Assembly (NCBI GenBank): GCA_021927905.1 | Contig: BLLK01000069.1 | Coordinates: 3,038,001 to 3,102,000 of the forward strand | Length of the DNA: 64,000 nucleotides | Direction of reading: 5' to 3' | From: Chaetoceros tenuissimus | Lineage: Eukaryota; Bacillariophyta; Thalassiosirophyceae; Chaetocerotales; Chaetocerotaceae | Program-made: the position numbers and the translations under genes | Shown here: one piece after another, positions 38,147 through 48,421 of the stretch | Position numbering within the stretch: position 1 is the stretch's first letter | Layout: every line of letters begins with the position of its first letter | Notes under the pieces: model-generated | What the model was told of the DNA's origin: nothing | Database searches by the model: none | Seen by the model: only the letters and a program-made list of their open reading frames with translations

Positions 38147-39976
38147 CTACCTTGCCCAAAATCTTGGAAGATACTTCATTACTTGATTATTAACTGCAAC
38201 ACCGACCTTGAATTGCATTTCATCTTCGCGAACAGGAAGAACTTCTTTCGCACTGCTAATACCAGCTGTTGATTTTAACAATGAATTTGCAGCTTCAATG
38301 CCAGACACATACGCTCTTTCCTGACACAAACCTTTTGCACCATGCTCACGTTCACCCATTCTTACCCAGTCACCTGCACACTTGACATTTGGCAATTTAT
38401 TTCCAGCTCCTTCAAGTGGTGGTCTCTTATCATAAGATCCTGGACTGAACCAAGAAACTGTCCCTGCATACTTTCCAACCCAAGAATCAACAACCTTTGC
38501 ATCCTTAAATTTCGGAACAGCACTTGGTAGTAAATCTTCAGTCAAAGTTTTTATCAAATCTGCATCACTCATGGACATTAGTGCTCCAGCGTTATAAAAA
38601 TCACAAGCAACAACAGAACCGCGTTCATCTTCAGCACTTCCATCATTACCCCATAATTCATCTGTATTCCCCTGCAATTGATCTAACATAAAGAAAGTTC
38701 CACCACTACCACGAAGTTCTTCGAATCTACTAAAAACATTTGCTGGTGTTCTTGTTGGTACAATTTTATCAAACCAAATGCGTGTTGAAATCACGTCGAT
38801 TCCACGTAAACTAGCAGCTTTGGAAAACACTGGTAACCTAGCCAAATCTGGAGATGCTTTTACTACAGACTCCATACCCTTGCACCCTAAGGCAAGAACA
38901 ATGCCATCAACATCCCTAATTTCGTATTCTTCACCATCTTTTGTATATTTGATACTTTTTACTGTTAAAGATCCCTTGTCATCACTACTTTCGAGAGAAA
39001 TCTCACCGACCCTACTTCCACCAATTACATTCAAGTCATATTTTTCTTGCAATTCATTGGCCAATGGCAAAATCAATGAGTCTGCAACTGTTCCATTTTT
39101 GATCCAACGAACATCAAAGCTATCCTGATGAGCCAATGCGTAGTAGTAAAGAAGTTCCATAACAACAAGTGCACTGAGTTCTTCAGGTGGTTTAAACAAA
39201 CCAACCAGCAATGTTGGACGAATGAAATCATCTACCAGTCTCTTTGATAAGCCGAAGCGGATGAATAGATCATGAGCAGTCATTCGATCGTATTGCTCTT
39301 TCACGGATTCATCCTCAGCACCAAGACAATCAATAGTGGCTAGCAAAAGTCCAACCATTGAAGCTCTATCTGATAAAGGAATACGTTCGAACAACGGAAA
39401 AGTGGCCAGTACTTGACCAAGAGGAGATGGAAGTTGTGGAAACGGATCATCATTGTTGAAAGGAAGATTAAACGGAAGATTTTTACCAAAGTCTCCAAGC
39501 GGATTTGCCTCTGAAAAAACTGGAGCTGTTGCTTCGAGTCCATCTGGACTGTAGAAAGAACTATTGGTAAACGGCGTAAACACATCATTCTCATCAATTC
39601 CCAGCTGCTCACATAGCTTATTAATGTTTGGATAATCTTTCCAAAACCCACGTGTTCCTGCTTCCACAGGTTTTCCACTTTTACTAAGGTATGGCATGCT
39701 TCCGGTGGGATCAGGCAATGCATCCAACAAGTAAACGTCGCAATCTACCTCGGTTTGTTCACAAAGAGCTTGTGCACCGCCCCACCCTCCCCAACCGCCG
39801 CCAACGACAACATACTTCTTTCTAGTATCTTGTGCCTTTTGCTCCTTTGCCCATTCCTCAGCTACAGATGTGTACAACTTTGAAGAATAATGTCTGGTAC
39901 CTTCAATCTGAGAAGTGAATGCCAAGGCATCATGGAACAGGAAAAAACTCAGTAGAAGCGACTGATGGAAATACAT
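38147..39976 (-). CDS. Plastid-targeted FAD-dependent oxidoreductase (phytoene-desaturase-like)
   Basis: One exon of 609 residues. The leader LLLSFFLFHDALA followed by FTS is a signal peptide with F at +1, the diatom plastid-import rule. The dinucleotide-binding motif KYVVVGGGWGGWGGAQAL starts near residue 54. The body follows the amine-oxidase/carotene-desaturase plan, with the FAD-contacting C-terminus KCAGDWVRMGEREHGAKGLC and ERAYVSGIEAANSL. Family knowledge: plastid members desaturate or isomerise carotenoids or act on related lipids. It is not clearly one of the canonical PDS or ZDS enzymes, so the substrate is left open. Its upstream region holds a TGACGTCA palindrome. Confidence 0.85.
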   Translation of the reverse strand: MYFHQSLLLSFFLFHDALAFTSQIEGTRHYSSKLYTSVAEEWAKEQKAQDTRKKYVVVGGGWGGWGGAQALCEQTEVDCDVYLLDALPDPTGSMPYLSKSGKPVEAGTRGFWKDYPNINKLCEQLGIDENDVFTPFTNSSFYSPDGLEATAPVFSEANPLGDFGKNLPFNLPFNNDDPFPQLPSPLGQVLATFPLFERIPLSDRASMVGLLLATIDCLGAEDESVKEQYDRMTAHDLFIRFGLSKRLVDDFIRPTLLVGLFKPPEELSALVVMELLYYYALAHQDSFDVRWIKNGTVADSLILPLANELQEKYDLNVIGGSRVGEISLESSDDKGSLTVKSIKYTKDGEEYEIRDVDGIVLALGCKGMESVVKASPDLARLPVFSKAASLRGIDVISTRIWFDKIVPTRTPANVFSRFEELRGSGGTFFMLDQLQGNTDELWGNDGSAEDERGSVVACDFYNAGALMSMSDADLIKTLTEDLLPSAVPKFKDAKVVDSWVGKYAGTVSWFSPGSYDKRPPLEGAGNKLPNVKCAGDWVRMGEREHGAKGLCQERAYVSGIEAANSLLKSTAGISSAKEVLPVREDEMQFKVGVAVNNQVMKYLPRFWAR

Positions 39977-40600
39977 TTTTAATTTTTATTGTGAACAAAT
40001 AGTGTGCTAAATGGTATTGCTACTGTATTGTTTTTATTGATTGTGATGTGGAAAAAGATGAGCACCATCATTAATGATTGTGAGTCAGTTCAGAGTGATC
40101 GTCATAGTTTCAATTTGAAATGACAGTTTTTGAAATGACGTCACCTGGCCATCTTACAAAGGCCTAATTAGATTTGTAAATACCGCTGGAAAGGGAAGCA
40201 GCAACAACAGACAACAAGCAAAGGGATGAGAGAAGGGATCTTGCACACGAGAGGTGTACGTATCACTTCTTCTGATCCTCGAAGTTTTGTTGCACACCAC
40301 ATAATTATCTCCATTGAAACTGTGATAAAGAAATTTAATTCTAAATCCACAAAGTAATTGGCAAAGTAGGAATAGACAACGAATTCCATCGAATCTCGCA
40401 TAGTAAGACCTTCTGTCGTGATCTAGTTCTGAAACATTTCCAGCACTTTCGAATCCCAACAATCTAGGTGGGAAATTAGGAAACCTCCTTCCAACAAAAC
40501 GAACTCCTATTCTCAACAAACACTATTACTGATAGGGGCATTGATATACAGATATTTACAAACATAGAGGAAACATACATCATACACAGGATTGAAAAAT
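39977..40600. promoter_or_regulatory. Divergent promoter region with TGACGTCA and TGAGTCA
   Basis: About 620 bp between the FAD oxidoreductase (minus) and the Ser-rich gene (plus). A TGAGTCA site (40081-40087) and a TGACGTCA palindrome (40136-40143) lie 105-167 bp upstream of the oxidoreductase ATG. Both are classic bZIP core sites. A minus-strand frame at 40154-40519 has no protein features. Confidence 0.4.
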
Positions 40601-41898
40601 ATGTACAATTCATTTCGGAGACCGACTTCACAGCCTATAAATATAGAGCAGTCATCACCAAGCCATTACCCTCATGGTCGCAATGATGGACTTCATAGAT
40701 GCGATTCAGATTCATCTGATGAAGGTCGTCATCACGGGCACGAGATACAGGACCTATCATCTAGCTATGCACAACTAACTGTAGGATCATTACCCAGTAG
40801 TCGTCGAGAGAGACGTTTCATGGTTAGTCATGGAAACAATGAAACTCTACATCATAATCATAATTCTAGTATGAATATTGCATCTTCATATTCAAGGAAC
40901 TCAGCAGGGCGGCGGAACTTTGGAGCTAGGTCTGGAGGAATTGGAGCAGATTTATCTCAAAGTATGCCAGTTCCAAGGGCACCATTTCTAGCAAGTAGGA
41001 GAGATAGAGATAGTGGAGAACGATTGAGTAGGTGAGTTTGTACAGGAATTTAGCATTTTGTTATATGCTTTATCATCCTAGCTAAATGATGAAACATTTT
41101 CCTCATACCAGGATACCGAGCATGCAATTACCAGAGAGTGTAACTGATAATTCCGAAGCATCATCTGTACCATATGGGTCATTAAATGAAAGTCAGTTTA
41201 GATTAGGTCCGAAATCTATGGGTAGTTCTGTATCATCATCATATACTTCTAAAGGAGGAACAAAAAATATTGAAGGAGGAATGTTAGATGTGCAAAGAAA
41301 AGTCCAAGAAATGAAAAAAACTGGATCTTTGATTAGAAATGATAAAGGGGGACTAGCATCATTACTTGGAGGAGCAGCTACAAACATTACCGATCAAAAA
41401 GTTATGCCAGAAACACAGAAACCATCAAATTATGAAAGTCACAATAGCGCTCCAGTAGGTGGAATTGGTTCAATGATCGAACAGTCTACTTTTTCTCAAC
41501 ATATTCAGAAAAATAAAAGCGTTCAACCAGAAGTGCAAATCTCACCAAGTCGCCTCGTAAACGCTACCAATTTTGAGCAAAGTCCAAGCAATGTAAAAGA
41601 TGTAAATGAGCAAGTGCTCAGTACTTCAGTGACAGGACTAAGTATACTGGAAGCCTCACCAAAAGGTCTTATTCAGTTGCAACCAGATGAAAGAGAAGCA
41701 ATGGCTAGTTTGCGATCCAGATCGCATAGCGGAGAAGGAATGTTCATGCGTCCAAAGGATGCTAATATTTCATCCGAGTCTTTTTCACTTCGTGCACTAG
41801 AAGGTCAATATGAGCAACCAACACGAAGACTATCTAGTGGAAGTGATCACTCTCAACCCGATGCAGAAGAAGGAGGTTTTTTCGATCTCGAGATGTAG
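40601..41898 (+). CDS. Low-complexity Ser-rich protein, unknown
   Basis: Two exons, 40601-41031 and 41112-41898, give 405 residues. The protein is rich in Ser, Asn, Gln and Arg, with basic SRR clusters (PSSRRERRF, ASRRDRDSGERLSR) and many potential phosphorylation sites. Motifs visible include a Gly-rich stretch (GGLASLLGGAA), RSRSHSGEGMFMRPKD and an acidic end, EEGGFFDLEM. No signal peptide, membrane segment or known domain is seen. The exon junction keeps an open frame and uses good GTGAGT and CAG sites. It looks like an intrinsically disordered regulatory protein. Confidence 0.7.
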
Positions 41899-42182
41899 AC
41901 AAACCTTGGAATCTTTTATATTCATTGTTGCTAATAAAAATAAATGCTATTTACTCCTATGGCACTAGCATTGTATTTTCCGAAAATGAAGTATCAACTA
42001 TCAGCCGTTATTTTACCAGTATTGATTGGTCTGCATTCCTGTTGCTTTGTTGTGCTGTGCTGCTGTGCTGCGTTGTTGCACGTTGCACGTTGCAACATTC
42101 CTCTATTTGAGAAAGTTCAGTTTATTACTTTGCCATTTATGGGTATCAGCAGCACAATCAATAAATTTCCCCTTTGTTCAAA

Positions 42183-43147
42183 ATGCATCTTAGATTACTA
42201 GCTTTACTGTTCTTGTTCATTGAGCACGCTTGTGGATTTGCTCCGTCCATAGTGTGTTCTCAATGGTCTTGTAAAGGAACTGTGTCAAAATCTTTTTTGA
42301 GTTCATCAAATTCTCTAGAATCTGAGAGCAGTACAGTGGAAATAGAAGCTGAAGATATTGCGCTTGTTGAAAATGTAAGCAATTTAGACGAAGAAATGGA
42401 GGAAGAAATTGCCATTGAAGAAGTGATTGAAGAAAGTAGCAAAGTAGATACAAAGGCTTTGGATTTACTGAAAGAGGAATTGATATCTAAAGCAAGCCCA
42501 CAAGATTCTGAAATCACTCCTTCACCTCATCTTACTTTTGGCAAGTATCTCACAATGCAGGTATGATAGAAAGAGAATATGCATGGATTATTTTGTTACT
42601 TTTGATTGGGTATATGGACTAGAAACGAGCCAGAATGGCATTTGTAATTTGAATGATGTTTTTCTATTGTGTTTCCCAAACCGACTCGACTCGACTCAAT
42701 ATGTAATGGAGATATCTCACACTTTTTGCACTGTTGTAGGAAAAACGAGTTCATGTCACTATCAAATGCACTGAGAATCCATTCCTTCGCCCGTATTATC
42801 TCACAGTGGCACAAAAGATCAAAGAAGCAAATCCAGATGTAATCGTCGAAAGAGTGATGGTACCTCACTTAGACGAAGAGTTAGTAGAAGACTCAGTGTT
42901 CGAAATAGTAGTAGATGGAAAAGTTGTGATAGGGAAATCACAGACTCAATTTTTGAAAGTAAGACGATCATCAAAAGATGAGATAAACAACAATAATGTA
43001 TTTGGAATGAGTGTTTACGTTTCAATGGAAGATTTGAATGTAGCAATTTCAAAAGCGAGAAAGAAAAGAAGGCCAACAACATCATATGTCAACGAGGATA
43101 GAAATAAAGCAATTCGACTTGAATTGTTGAAAGATGAAGATGATTGA
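42183..43147 (+). CDS. Plastid-targeted protein, tentatively Rdx (SelW/SelH)-like
   Basis: Two exons, 42183-42560 and 42740-43147, give 261 residues. The leader MHLRLLALLFLFIEHACG followed by FAPS is a strong signal peptide with the FAP plastid motif. Residues 45-100 are acidic (LDEEMEEEIAIEEVIEE). The C-terminal half (VHVTIKCTENPFLRPYYLTV, IKEANPDVIVERVMVP, SVFEIVVDGKVVI) has the strand-helix-strand-strand order of thioredoxin-like Rdx proteins such as SelW and SelH. Only one cysteine sits where those have CxxC or CxxU. The Rdx link is a pattern guess, not a firm call. The gene ends in TGA with nothing useful downstream in frame. Confidence 0.65.
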
Positions 43148-43553
43148 TCAAGCACATGCGCGAATTCATTTCACGAATCATCGAAAAGCAATGGTAACAA
43201 CTAACTGCTGTTGCCAAAATTTTCAATCAGAAATAATATAATTAAAATTATTTCAAGTACTAGTAGTCTAGACTATCTCATCCTGTACTATGAACTATGA
43301 ATTAAGAGAAAGCTTCATCTAATTTTTCATTATCCTAGTCATTATCCATATTCGGTTGGTAGGTACATTTGAAGGTACGAGTAAAAGAAGAATGAGCGCA
43401 GCAGCAGGCGAACAACGAACAACGAAGAAAAAGGTACTTTTGGAAAGTAATGGAAATACTCTGATGCAGTAATGAACACAATATATACTTTGGCTTGAAA
43501 ATTCTAGTTTCGACCAACCCAAAAATATAACAACAGCAGAAATCATTTAAAAT
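43148..43553. promoter_or_regulatory. Spacer upstream of STOML2
   Basis: About 405 bp holding the 3' end of the plastid protein gene and the STOML2 promoter. No named element is seen. Confidence 0.35.
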
Positions 43554-44760
43554 ATGATGTCACTCTCGAAAAGATTTCCTCGGCAGTTGGGTCAAATCTG
43601 TAGAAATGGAACAAGAAAAACTGCCCCATCACAAGCTTTGCAACAATTGAAATTGCGCAATTATTCTTCCACACAACCTACTCTATACTCTTTCGATGGC
43701 GCTGGTTCAAGTGGATTAGAACTAAATCACTGGCCCATTACAAAAGCAAACACTATCCTCAATATTGTACCTCAAGGTAACAAATATGTTGTTGAAAGAC
43801 TCGGAAAAATGTCAGCAATCCAAGAATCTGGATATTTTTTTGCGATACCATTTATCGACCAAATAGCATATGCCATTGATGCACGTGAGAGAGCCATCCG
43901 CATTGAGCCCCAAAGCGCCATCACTAGGGATAATGTTAGCGTTGATGTTAGTGGAAATCTTTTTGTACAATTTGTTGATGCAGAAAAGGCAGCCTATGGT
44001 GCACGAAATCCTTTATATTCTGTAATGCAGGTAAGGTACCTTTCATCACGTATACGTTTTTTCTAAACAATTTCTTCCATATATTTTTCATTTCTCATTA
44101 TCATTCTGTCCCTTTCATGCTTAGCATGCACAATCAGCAATGAGATCTGCTATTGGAGAAATGGAGCTCGATGAAATTCTTCATGGGAGGGCTAGATTGA
44201 ATTCCATCATAAAGGGTTCCCTACAGGAGTCAGCAGTTGCATGGGGTTTAGAAGTGAGAAGATATGAAATCACTGAGATTACTCCTGACGAGCAAATTCG
44301 TATTGCAATGGACAAGCAGGCAGCTGCAGAACGTGCCAGAAGAGAACAAGTTCTCAGAGCAGAAGGAGATAAACGTAGAGCGGAGTTGACATCTGAAGGA
44401 GTAAGAATCAGTCTTCAAAATGAATCTGAGGGTATGTTGATCAAAATTAAGAATGAAGCAGAAGCTGCAAGAACAAAAATGGTGCTTGAGGCAGAGGGAG
44501 AAGCAGATGCAATCATGATTAAGGCGAAAGCTCAAGCGGATGCTATCAGCAAGATTGCAGCCGAGTTGAAGAAAGAAGGTGGCGAAGAAGCAGCTAAACT
44601 TGCCCTTGCTCAAAGCTACGTCGAAATGTATGGAGAAATGGGATCAAAGAGCAATACTATGTTTTTCAATCAAAATGCAGGGGACGTAACATCAATTTTA
44701 GTCCAAGCTGCTACTGCTATGAATGCCGCACTTCCTAGTACTGAAAAGAAGGATAAGTAA
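43554..44760 (+). CDS. STOML2: Mitochondrial stomatin-like protein 2 (SPFH family)
   Basis: Two exons, 43554-44030 and 44125-44760, give 370 residues. A basic mitochondrial presequence (SKRFPRQLGQICRNGTRKT) leads into the SPFH core: NIVPQGNKYVVERLGKM, IPFIDQIAYAIDARERAIRI, AITRDNVSVDVSGNLFVQF, and SAMRSAIGEMELDEILHGRA. A long Ala/Glu-rich coiled coil follows (AAAERARREQVLRAEGDKRR, AEGEADAIMIKAKAQADAIS). The end TMFFNQNAGDVTSILVQA is typical of STOML2. Family knowledge: it organises cardiolipin-rich inner-membrane domains with prohibitins and stabilises respiratory complexes. The 94-bp intron lies between Q and H of MQHAQSAMRS. Confidence 0.93.
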
Positions 44761-44835
44761 TACTAAACTTACATTACACTATCTATCTATCTACAAGAAG
44801 AAATCTGTATTTAAATGATTCAAATGTGTGCAAAA

Positions 44836-45132
44836 TCAAGAATGGGAATGTGTTCTTCCATGCTCTCCCTCATTAAAGTGTTTCTGATGATGATGATGGT
44901 GATGATGATGGGCGTCGATCTGTTGTTGGTTATCTTTATGGTTTTTCATCCAATCTTTATGTGGAACAATAGCCCACCTAACAAGCATCACTGGAAAGTA
45001 GAATAGTGAAGGTAACCAATTCCCATTGTGATGAGACTGCTGCTTTGACTTCGGAGAAAGTGCCATGAAAATAAATGCAATAAATACTAATGTACCAACT
45101 TCGAGAACTGTAATGCTAATATTTGTGTTCAT
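44836..45132 (-). CDS. Hypothetical two-TM, His-rich small protein
   Basis: 98 residues from the ATG at 45132. Two membrane segments (TVLEVGTLVFIAFIFMAL and LPSLFYFPVMLVRWAIVP) are followed by a tail with eight histidines in a row and a final HGRTHSHS. The frame stays open for about 25 codons upstream without an ATG, so a 5' exon may exist; an AG acceptor-like site is near 45168. The histidine run could bind metal ions, or may simply be a repeat of CAT codons. No homologous family is recognised. It is tail-to-tail with STOML2. Confidence 0.4.
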   Translation of the reverse strand: MNTNISITVLEVGTLVFIAFIFMALSPKSKQQSHHNGNWLPSLFYFPVMLVRWAIVPHKDWMKNHKDNQQQIDAHHHHHHHHQKHFNEGEHGRTHSHS

Positions 45133-45760
45133 CAATGCGACTTTACTTGATGGCCAATACTTAGAAGATCCAATAAGAGGCAATAAGATGATTAATAATG
45201 AGATCCATCATGAATGCAAATAATTTTTCAATTGAGTAGTTTATTCGATCATCTCGAGAAAGAGAAGCCCTAGCGTCAATCGTGACGACTTCATAGCCAA
45301 ACTACTACTTGTACCAGCTAGCTGTTTTCGACTAAATGATCACGTACGTACTTATGGTTTGGTACAAGAAAACGTGGCATTTTCTGAGAAGTGTCTTCTA
45401 AACATTATTCTTTTCGCACCTTTTCTCTCTGTTTCGGAGCTTTTTTTAGATGAATTCTGATTCTTCCGATAGAGTAGTCAAGCCAAGCAATAAATTTTAT
45501 ACATTTGGTCTTCCCTGTGATGTGCATTTTCACTCTTCTCTTCAATCGTTCTCCAAAACATTGAGATGTTGAGAAAAGGTGCATGTTATTACAAAATGAA
45601 AATGCACTTCCTTCTGAAAAGCGAGTCAAGAAAAATGAAATATTTATGTAATTTGCTTTATAAAGTCACATCTGTTTGCATAGTCAAAATTGTGGTAACA
45701 TATGTATAGTAATCAATCAATATAAACATGTAAATGGAGTAGCAGAATACTCGTTTGTAG
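45133..45760. other. Spacer with GTACGTAC
   Basis: About 630 bp. GTACGTAC is at 45345-45352, some 213 bp upstream of the His-rich protein's ATG. A minus-strand frame at 45405-45629 is basic but has no recognisable features and is not called. Confidence 0.35.
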
Positions 45761-46498
45761 CTACACTCTGGAAAACTGCCTGAACTGACTTTTTGCTCTT
45801 CTGTGATCAATCCAGTGGACATGGCATGGATGAACCTTTTCCCCACTGCGAGGGCAAGTAACAAAGTCATCATCTTCAACAGCCTTGGAAAAGTCTCTAC
45901 CTTCTGATTCAAATTCGACTAAATTCCGACGTGCGTTAGCTTCCAAGTCCTCTTCTGTGGTCCATAGATCTTGCTTGACCCGCTTGGAGTACATATCCTT
46001 ACTTGGAATGACTCGAACATTGACCTCATTATCAAAAGACACAGCTCTAGGACGCTTAATTGTTGTAGATAGGGTTGATGTTCTTGAGAACGGCATCATA
46101 CGCGTTTGTTGTGTATCTGTATCTTCTTTCAGCAATTCTACGTATTCAAAACATGCTACTGCCTTGCAGGATTTATTGTAACCAATTTTCAATGCATTAA
46201 GGCCATGCTCTACATCAGAGTCAGAGATTACACCAAGTTTATGTAAGTAACTCGATCGGATAGATGGCTCATTTTTTGCTAATGTTGGCGTGGCAATCCT
46301 AGTACTTTTTAATTTCCTAGAGGAAGGCTTCTGATTTTGTGATGCGCTTCTGGTAGTGCTACTGGTACCACTGCTTCGTATGGTATTATCAGTATCGAAT
46401 GAGGAGAAAGATGAGTCGCGACATGCAATACTTGACCTCTCATTGATTCTGACATTGATTTCGACTGGATTAGTTTGATTCAACTTTGACAAGCACAT
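45761..46498 (-). CDS. Conserved unknown protein with a VSFDNEVNVRVIP domain
   Basis: The frame is open from about 46597, but its first ATG is at 46498, giving 245 residues. A hydrophobic segment (ISILILLLILYTMCL) spans that ATG, so the true start is probably upstream (see the 22-bp repeat at 46536-46579). The C-terminal part holds AVSFDNEVNVRVIPSKDMYS, KRVKQDLW and EANARRNLVEFESEGRDF, ending in GEKVHPCHVHWI. A VSFD...V-x-V-x-x-I, Y-S, LW pattern of this kind recurs in many uncharacterised diatom proteins; VSFD also fits a protein phosphatase 1 docking motif. The middle is Ser/Thr-rich. Function unknown. Confidence 0.6.
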   Translation of the reverse strand: MCLSKLNQTNPVEINVRINERSSIACRDSSFSSFDTDNTIRSSGTSSTTRSASQNQKPSSRKLKSTRIATPTLAKNEPSIRSSYLHKLGVISDSDVEHGLNALKIGYNKSCKAVACFEYVELLKEDTDTQQTRMMPFSRTSTLSTTIKRPRAVSFDNEVNVRVIPSKDMYSKRVKQDLWTTEEDLEANARRNLVEFESEGRDFSKAVEDDDFVTCPRSGEKVHPCHVHWIDHRRAKSQFRQFSRV

Positions 46499-46535
46499 TG
46501 TATACAAAATGAGCAGAAGTATAAGAATTGAGATT

Positions 46536-46579
46536 GTTGATGAATACCTTCCAAATTGTTGATGAATACCTTCCAAATT
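46536..46579 (-). repeat. Perfect 22-bp tandem duplication at a gene start
   Basis: Positions 46536-46557 and 46558-46579 are identical 22-mers. On the minus strand an ATG at 46598 opens a frame (MFGSRAEFGRYSST) that is thrown out of phase by the second copy. With a single copy that ATG would lead straight into the membrane segment and the rest of the gene at 45761. It may be a recent mutation, an allelic difference or an assembly error. Confidence 0.85.
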
Positions 46580-46598
46580 CCGCTCGACTGCCGAACAT

Positions 46599-46991
46599 CA
46601 GATGTAATTCACAGAGTTCTGATTGATGCAGATTCTGTCAATTTTCCTCGTTTCGGATCAACTAAATGGCTTGTCGTAGGACATGAAACATCACATTTCT
46701 TTTTTTAAAATTATGATAAAACGATTAAAAACCTCCGGAAGGAACTCAGAAAATGTCAACATTTATTGAAGAATGCCGGTGACGTCATTTTTGATGATTA
46801 CAAATTATATCTAGGATTTGAAATAAAAGGGGTAGTTTTGGAAAGGGTGAACAGAAAGAACGGTTAACGGTTCTTGTTGAGGGGCCGGACGGCGGTTGGA
46901 TTGCTCCAACAACAACACAATAACATCGATGTATTTCAAATAAAGTACAGTATCTCGACACTGCACTGCCTCTAAACAATAAGGAAATAAC
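46599..46991. promoter_or_regulatory. Divergent promoter with TGACGTCA
   Basis: About 390 bp between the VSFDNEV gene and the PH-like membrane protein gene. TGACGTCA lies at 46780-46787, about 205 bp upstream of the ATG at 46992. Confidence 0.35.
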
Positions 46992-47881
46992 ATGGACCCA
47001 CAACCACTGGCTGATGGCCTAGATCAGAACATGCAGATGGATAATCAACAGACACAGGCAGGCACAATTGATCCGGATGATCCGCTCCTGATTGCTCAAA
47101 CATTGACTTATGTAACCGACAATGGAAGCATTGTTATGTCATATTCCTCTGCTCCATTTTCAACTTGTAAGTTGGCATTAGTAAAGATATTGCCAGAAAT
47201 GAAGAATACTCTAAAATTTCATACTCTAACATTTCCTTTTTTGTATAATACTTTTCACATTATTTCATAGCCTATAAAGTGAGACTTGTCATTCTGGAAG
47301 CACTTTTCATTGCTGGTCTGGTATATCTCGGACAGAAAATTGGTGCACATGGTCTCATACTATGGATTGCTGTAGCAAATCTGTTGATTGTAGCATGGTT
47401 CTGGTATAATTCTGTTCGATCTGTGGAGGTTACTACTGACGGAGCACTTAGATTTTGGATTGGTAACATTGAAATTGATGTACCGTTTGATAAAATTACT
47501 GAAATGAGAAGGATCAAAGGAGAATGTGGTATTTTTTCATTTGGACTCATACCACATCGAGGATACCTCACAACCCCATCAGATGGAGTTGCTATTATCA
47601 CAAGTGTTCCAAGTACACCATTCTTTATGTGGCCACGAAGCGCAGGGAAACCTGAACGTAGATTAGGGCCATTTACTTGCCCACGTCTCAAAATTGTCTT
47701 CTCGCCAAACACTGGAGCGCTTACATTTTTAAGAGAAGTGGAGGATGAAATGAGAGCAAATTTAGGCGGTGAAAGAAGAGAAGGGAGCACCAGCAATGCT
47801 GGTGGTTTTGTTCAGCCTCCTTCAATGGATAGCAGAAGACCTAATACAGTCGGTGGCGTTGATGGATTTTATGATGTCTAA
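46992..47881 (+). CDS. Two-TM protein with a PH-like domain, unknown
   Basis: Two exons, 46992-47166 and 47271-47881, give 261 residues. After an acidic, Gln-rich head of about 60 residues come two adjacent membrane segments (VILEALFIAGLVYLGQ and GLILWIAVANLLIVAWFWY). A soluble beta-rich part follows (VRSVEVTTDGALRFWIG, IDVPFDKITEMRRI, DGVAIITSVPS, RLKIVFSPNTGALTFLREVE). This order of two helices then a PH-type fold resembles the membrane-bound PH-like proteins of bacteria and eukaryotes. No catalytic residues are evident. The tail is disordered. Confidence 0.7.
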
Positions 47882-48421
47882 TATCTCTACCTACTATGTG
47901 AATGTGCGTTTCAAATCTTGAAAGGGAAATGTTGCATAACCTCTGGAAATATGTACAATAGATAAATCTACAACTCAACTCGAGGATAGATAAATAATTT
48001 GAAATTTTCTAGAAGGGAACGTTTTTCGCAGTATGATTTCATTTATATCGATCACTTTCTCTCTCTCTCTATGGGTGAGATAAATACATTAGACAGCGTT
48101 AAAGATTATGACAGTACATAAAATACTTTCTTACCGGTACGATAACTTTTTTATACTAACTCTTGCTTGGTTGGACAAAGTCGGATCCCTTAGCAAATGT
48201 AATTGAAAGCTGCTTGATTGGGCGGACCTGTGGGGCGGACCGGCGGACCGGACCGAAAAAGAACTATCTATGTTTTCTCTAAAATCTGAAGACAGTACTC
48301 TTCTCTCGTATTGCCATAAAATCACTTTGTAAACTCCGAGCGAAAAGGTTGCATCATTCCATTGAAATTTTCTCGGTCCTATCACTACAATTTTTGAAAG
48401 AGAGAAAAGAAAGAAGTAGAA
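47882..48421. promoter_or_regulatory. SelS promoter region with GGCGGACC repeats
   Basis: About 540 bp upstream of the SelS gene. It contains a CT run near 48056-48070 and three exact copies of GGCGGACC at 48221-48228, 48234-48241 and 48242-48249, followed by a partial GGACC. This GC-rich cluster stands out in AT-rich sequence about 175-200 bp before the SelS ATG. Confidence 0.4.

Noticed and set aside
42030-42100. Short GTGCTGT and CACGTTG repeats upstream of the plastid protein gene
   Set aside because: Imperfect, very short units; likely simple-sequence drift.
45210-45240. A third selenocysteine codon upstream of the His-rich protein
   Set aside because: The frame above that TGA ends within about ten codons at TAA and has no start, family match or SECIS.
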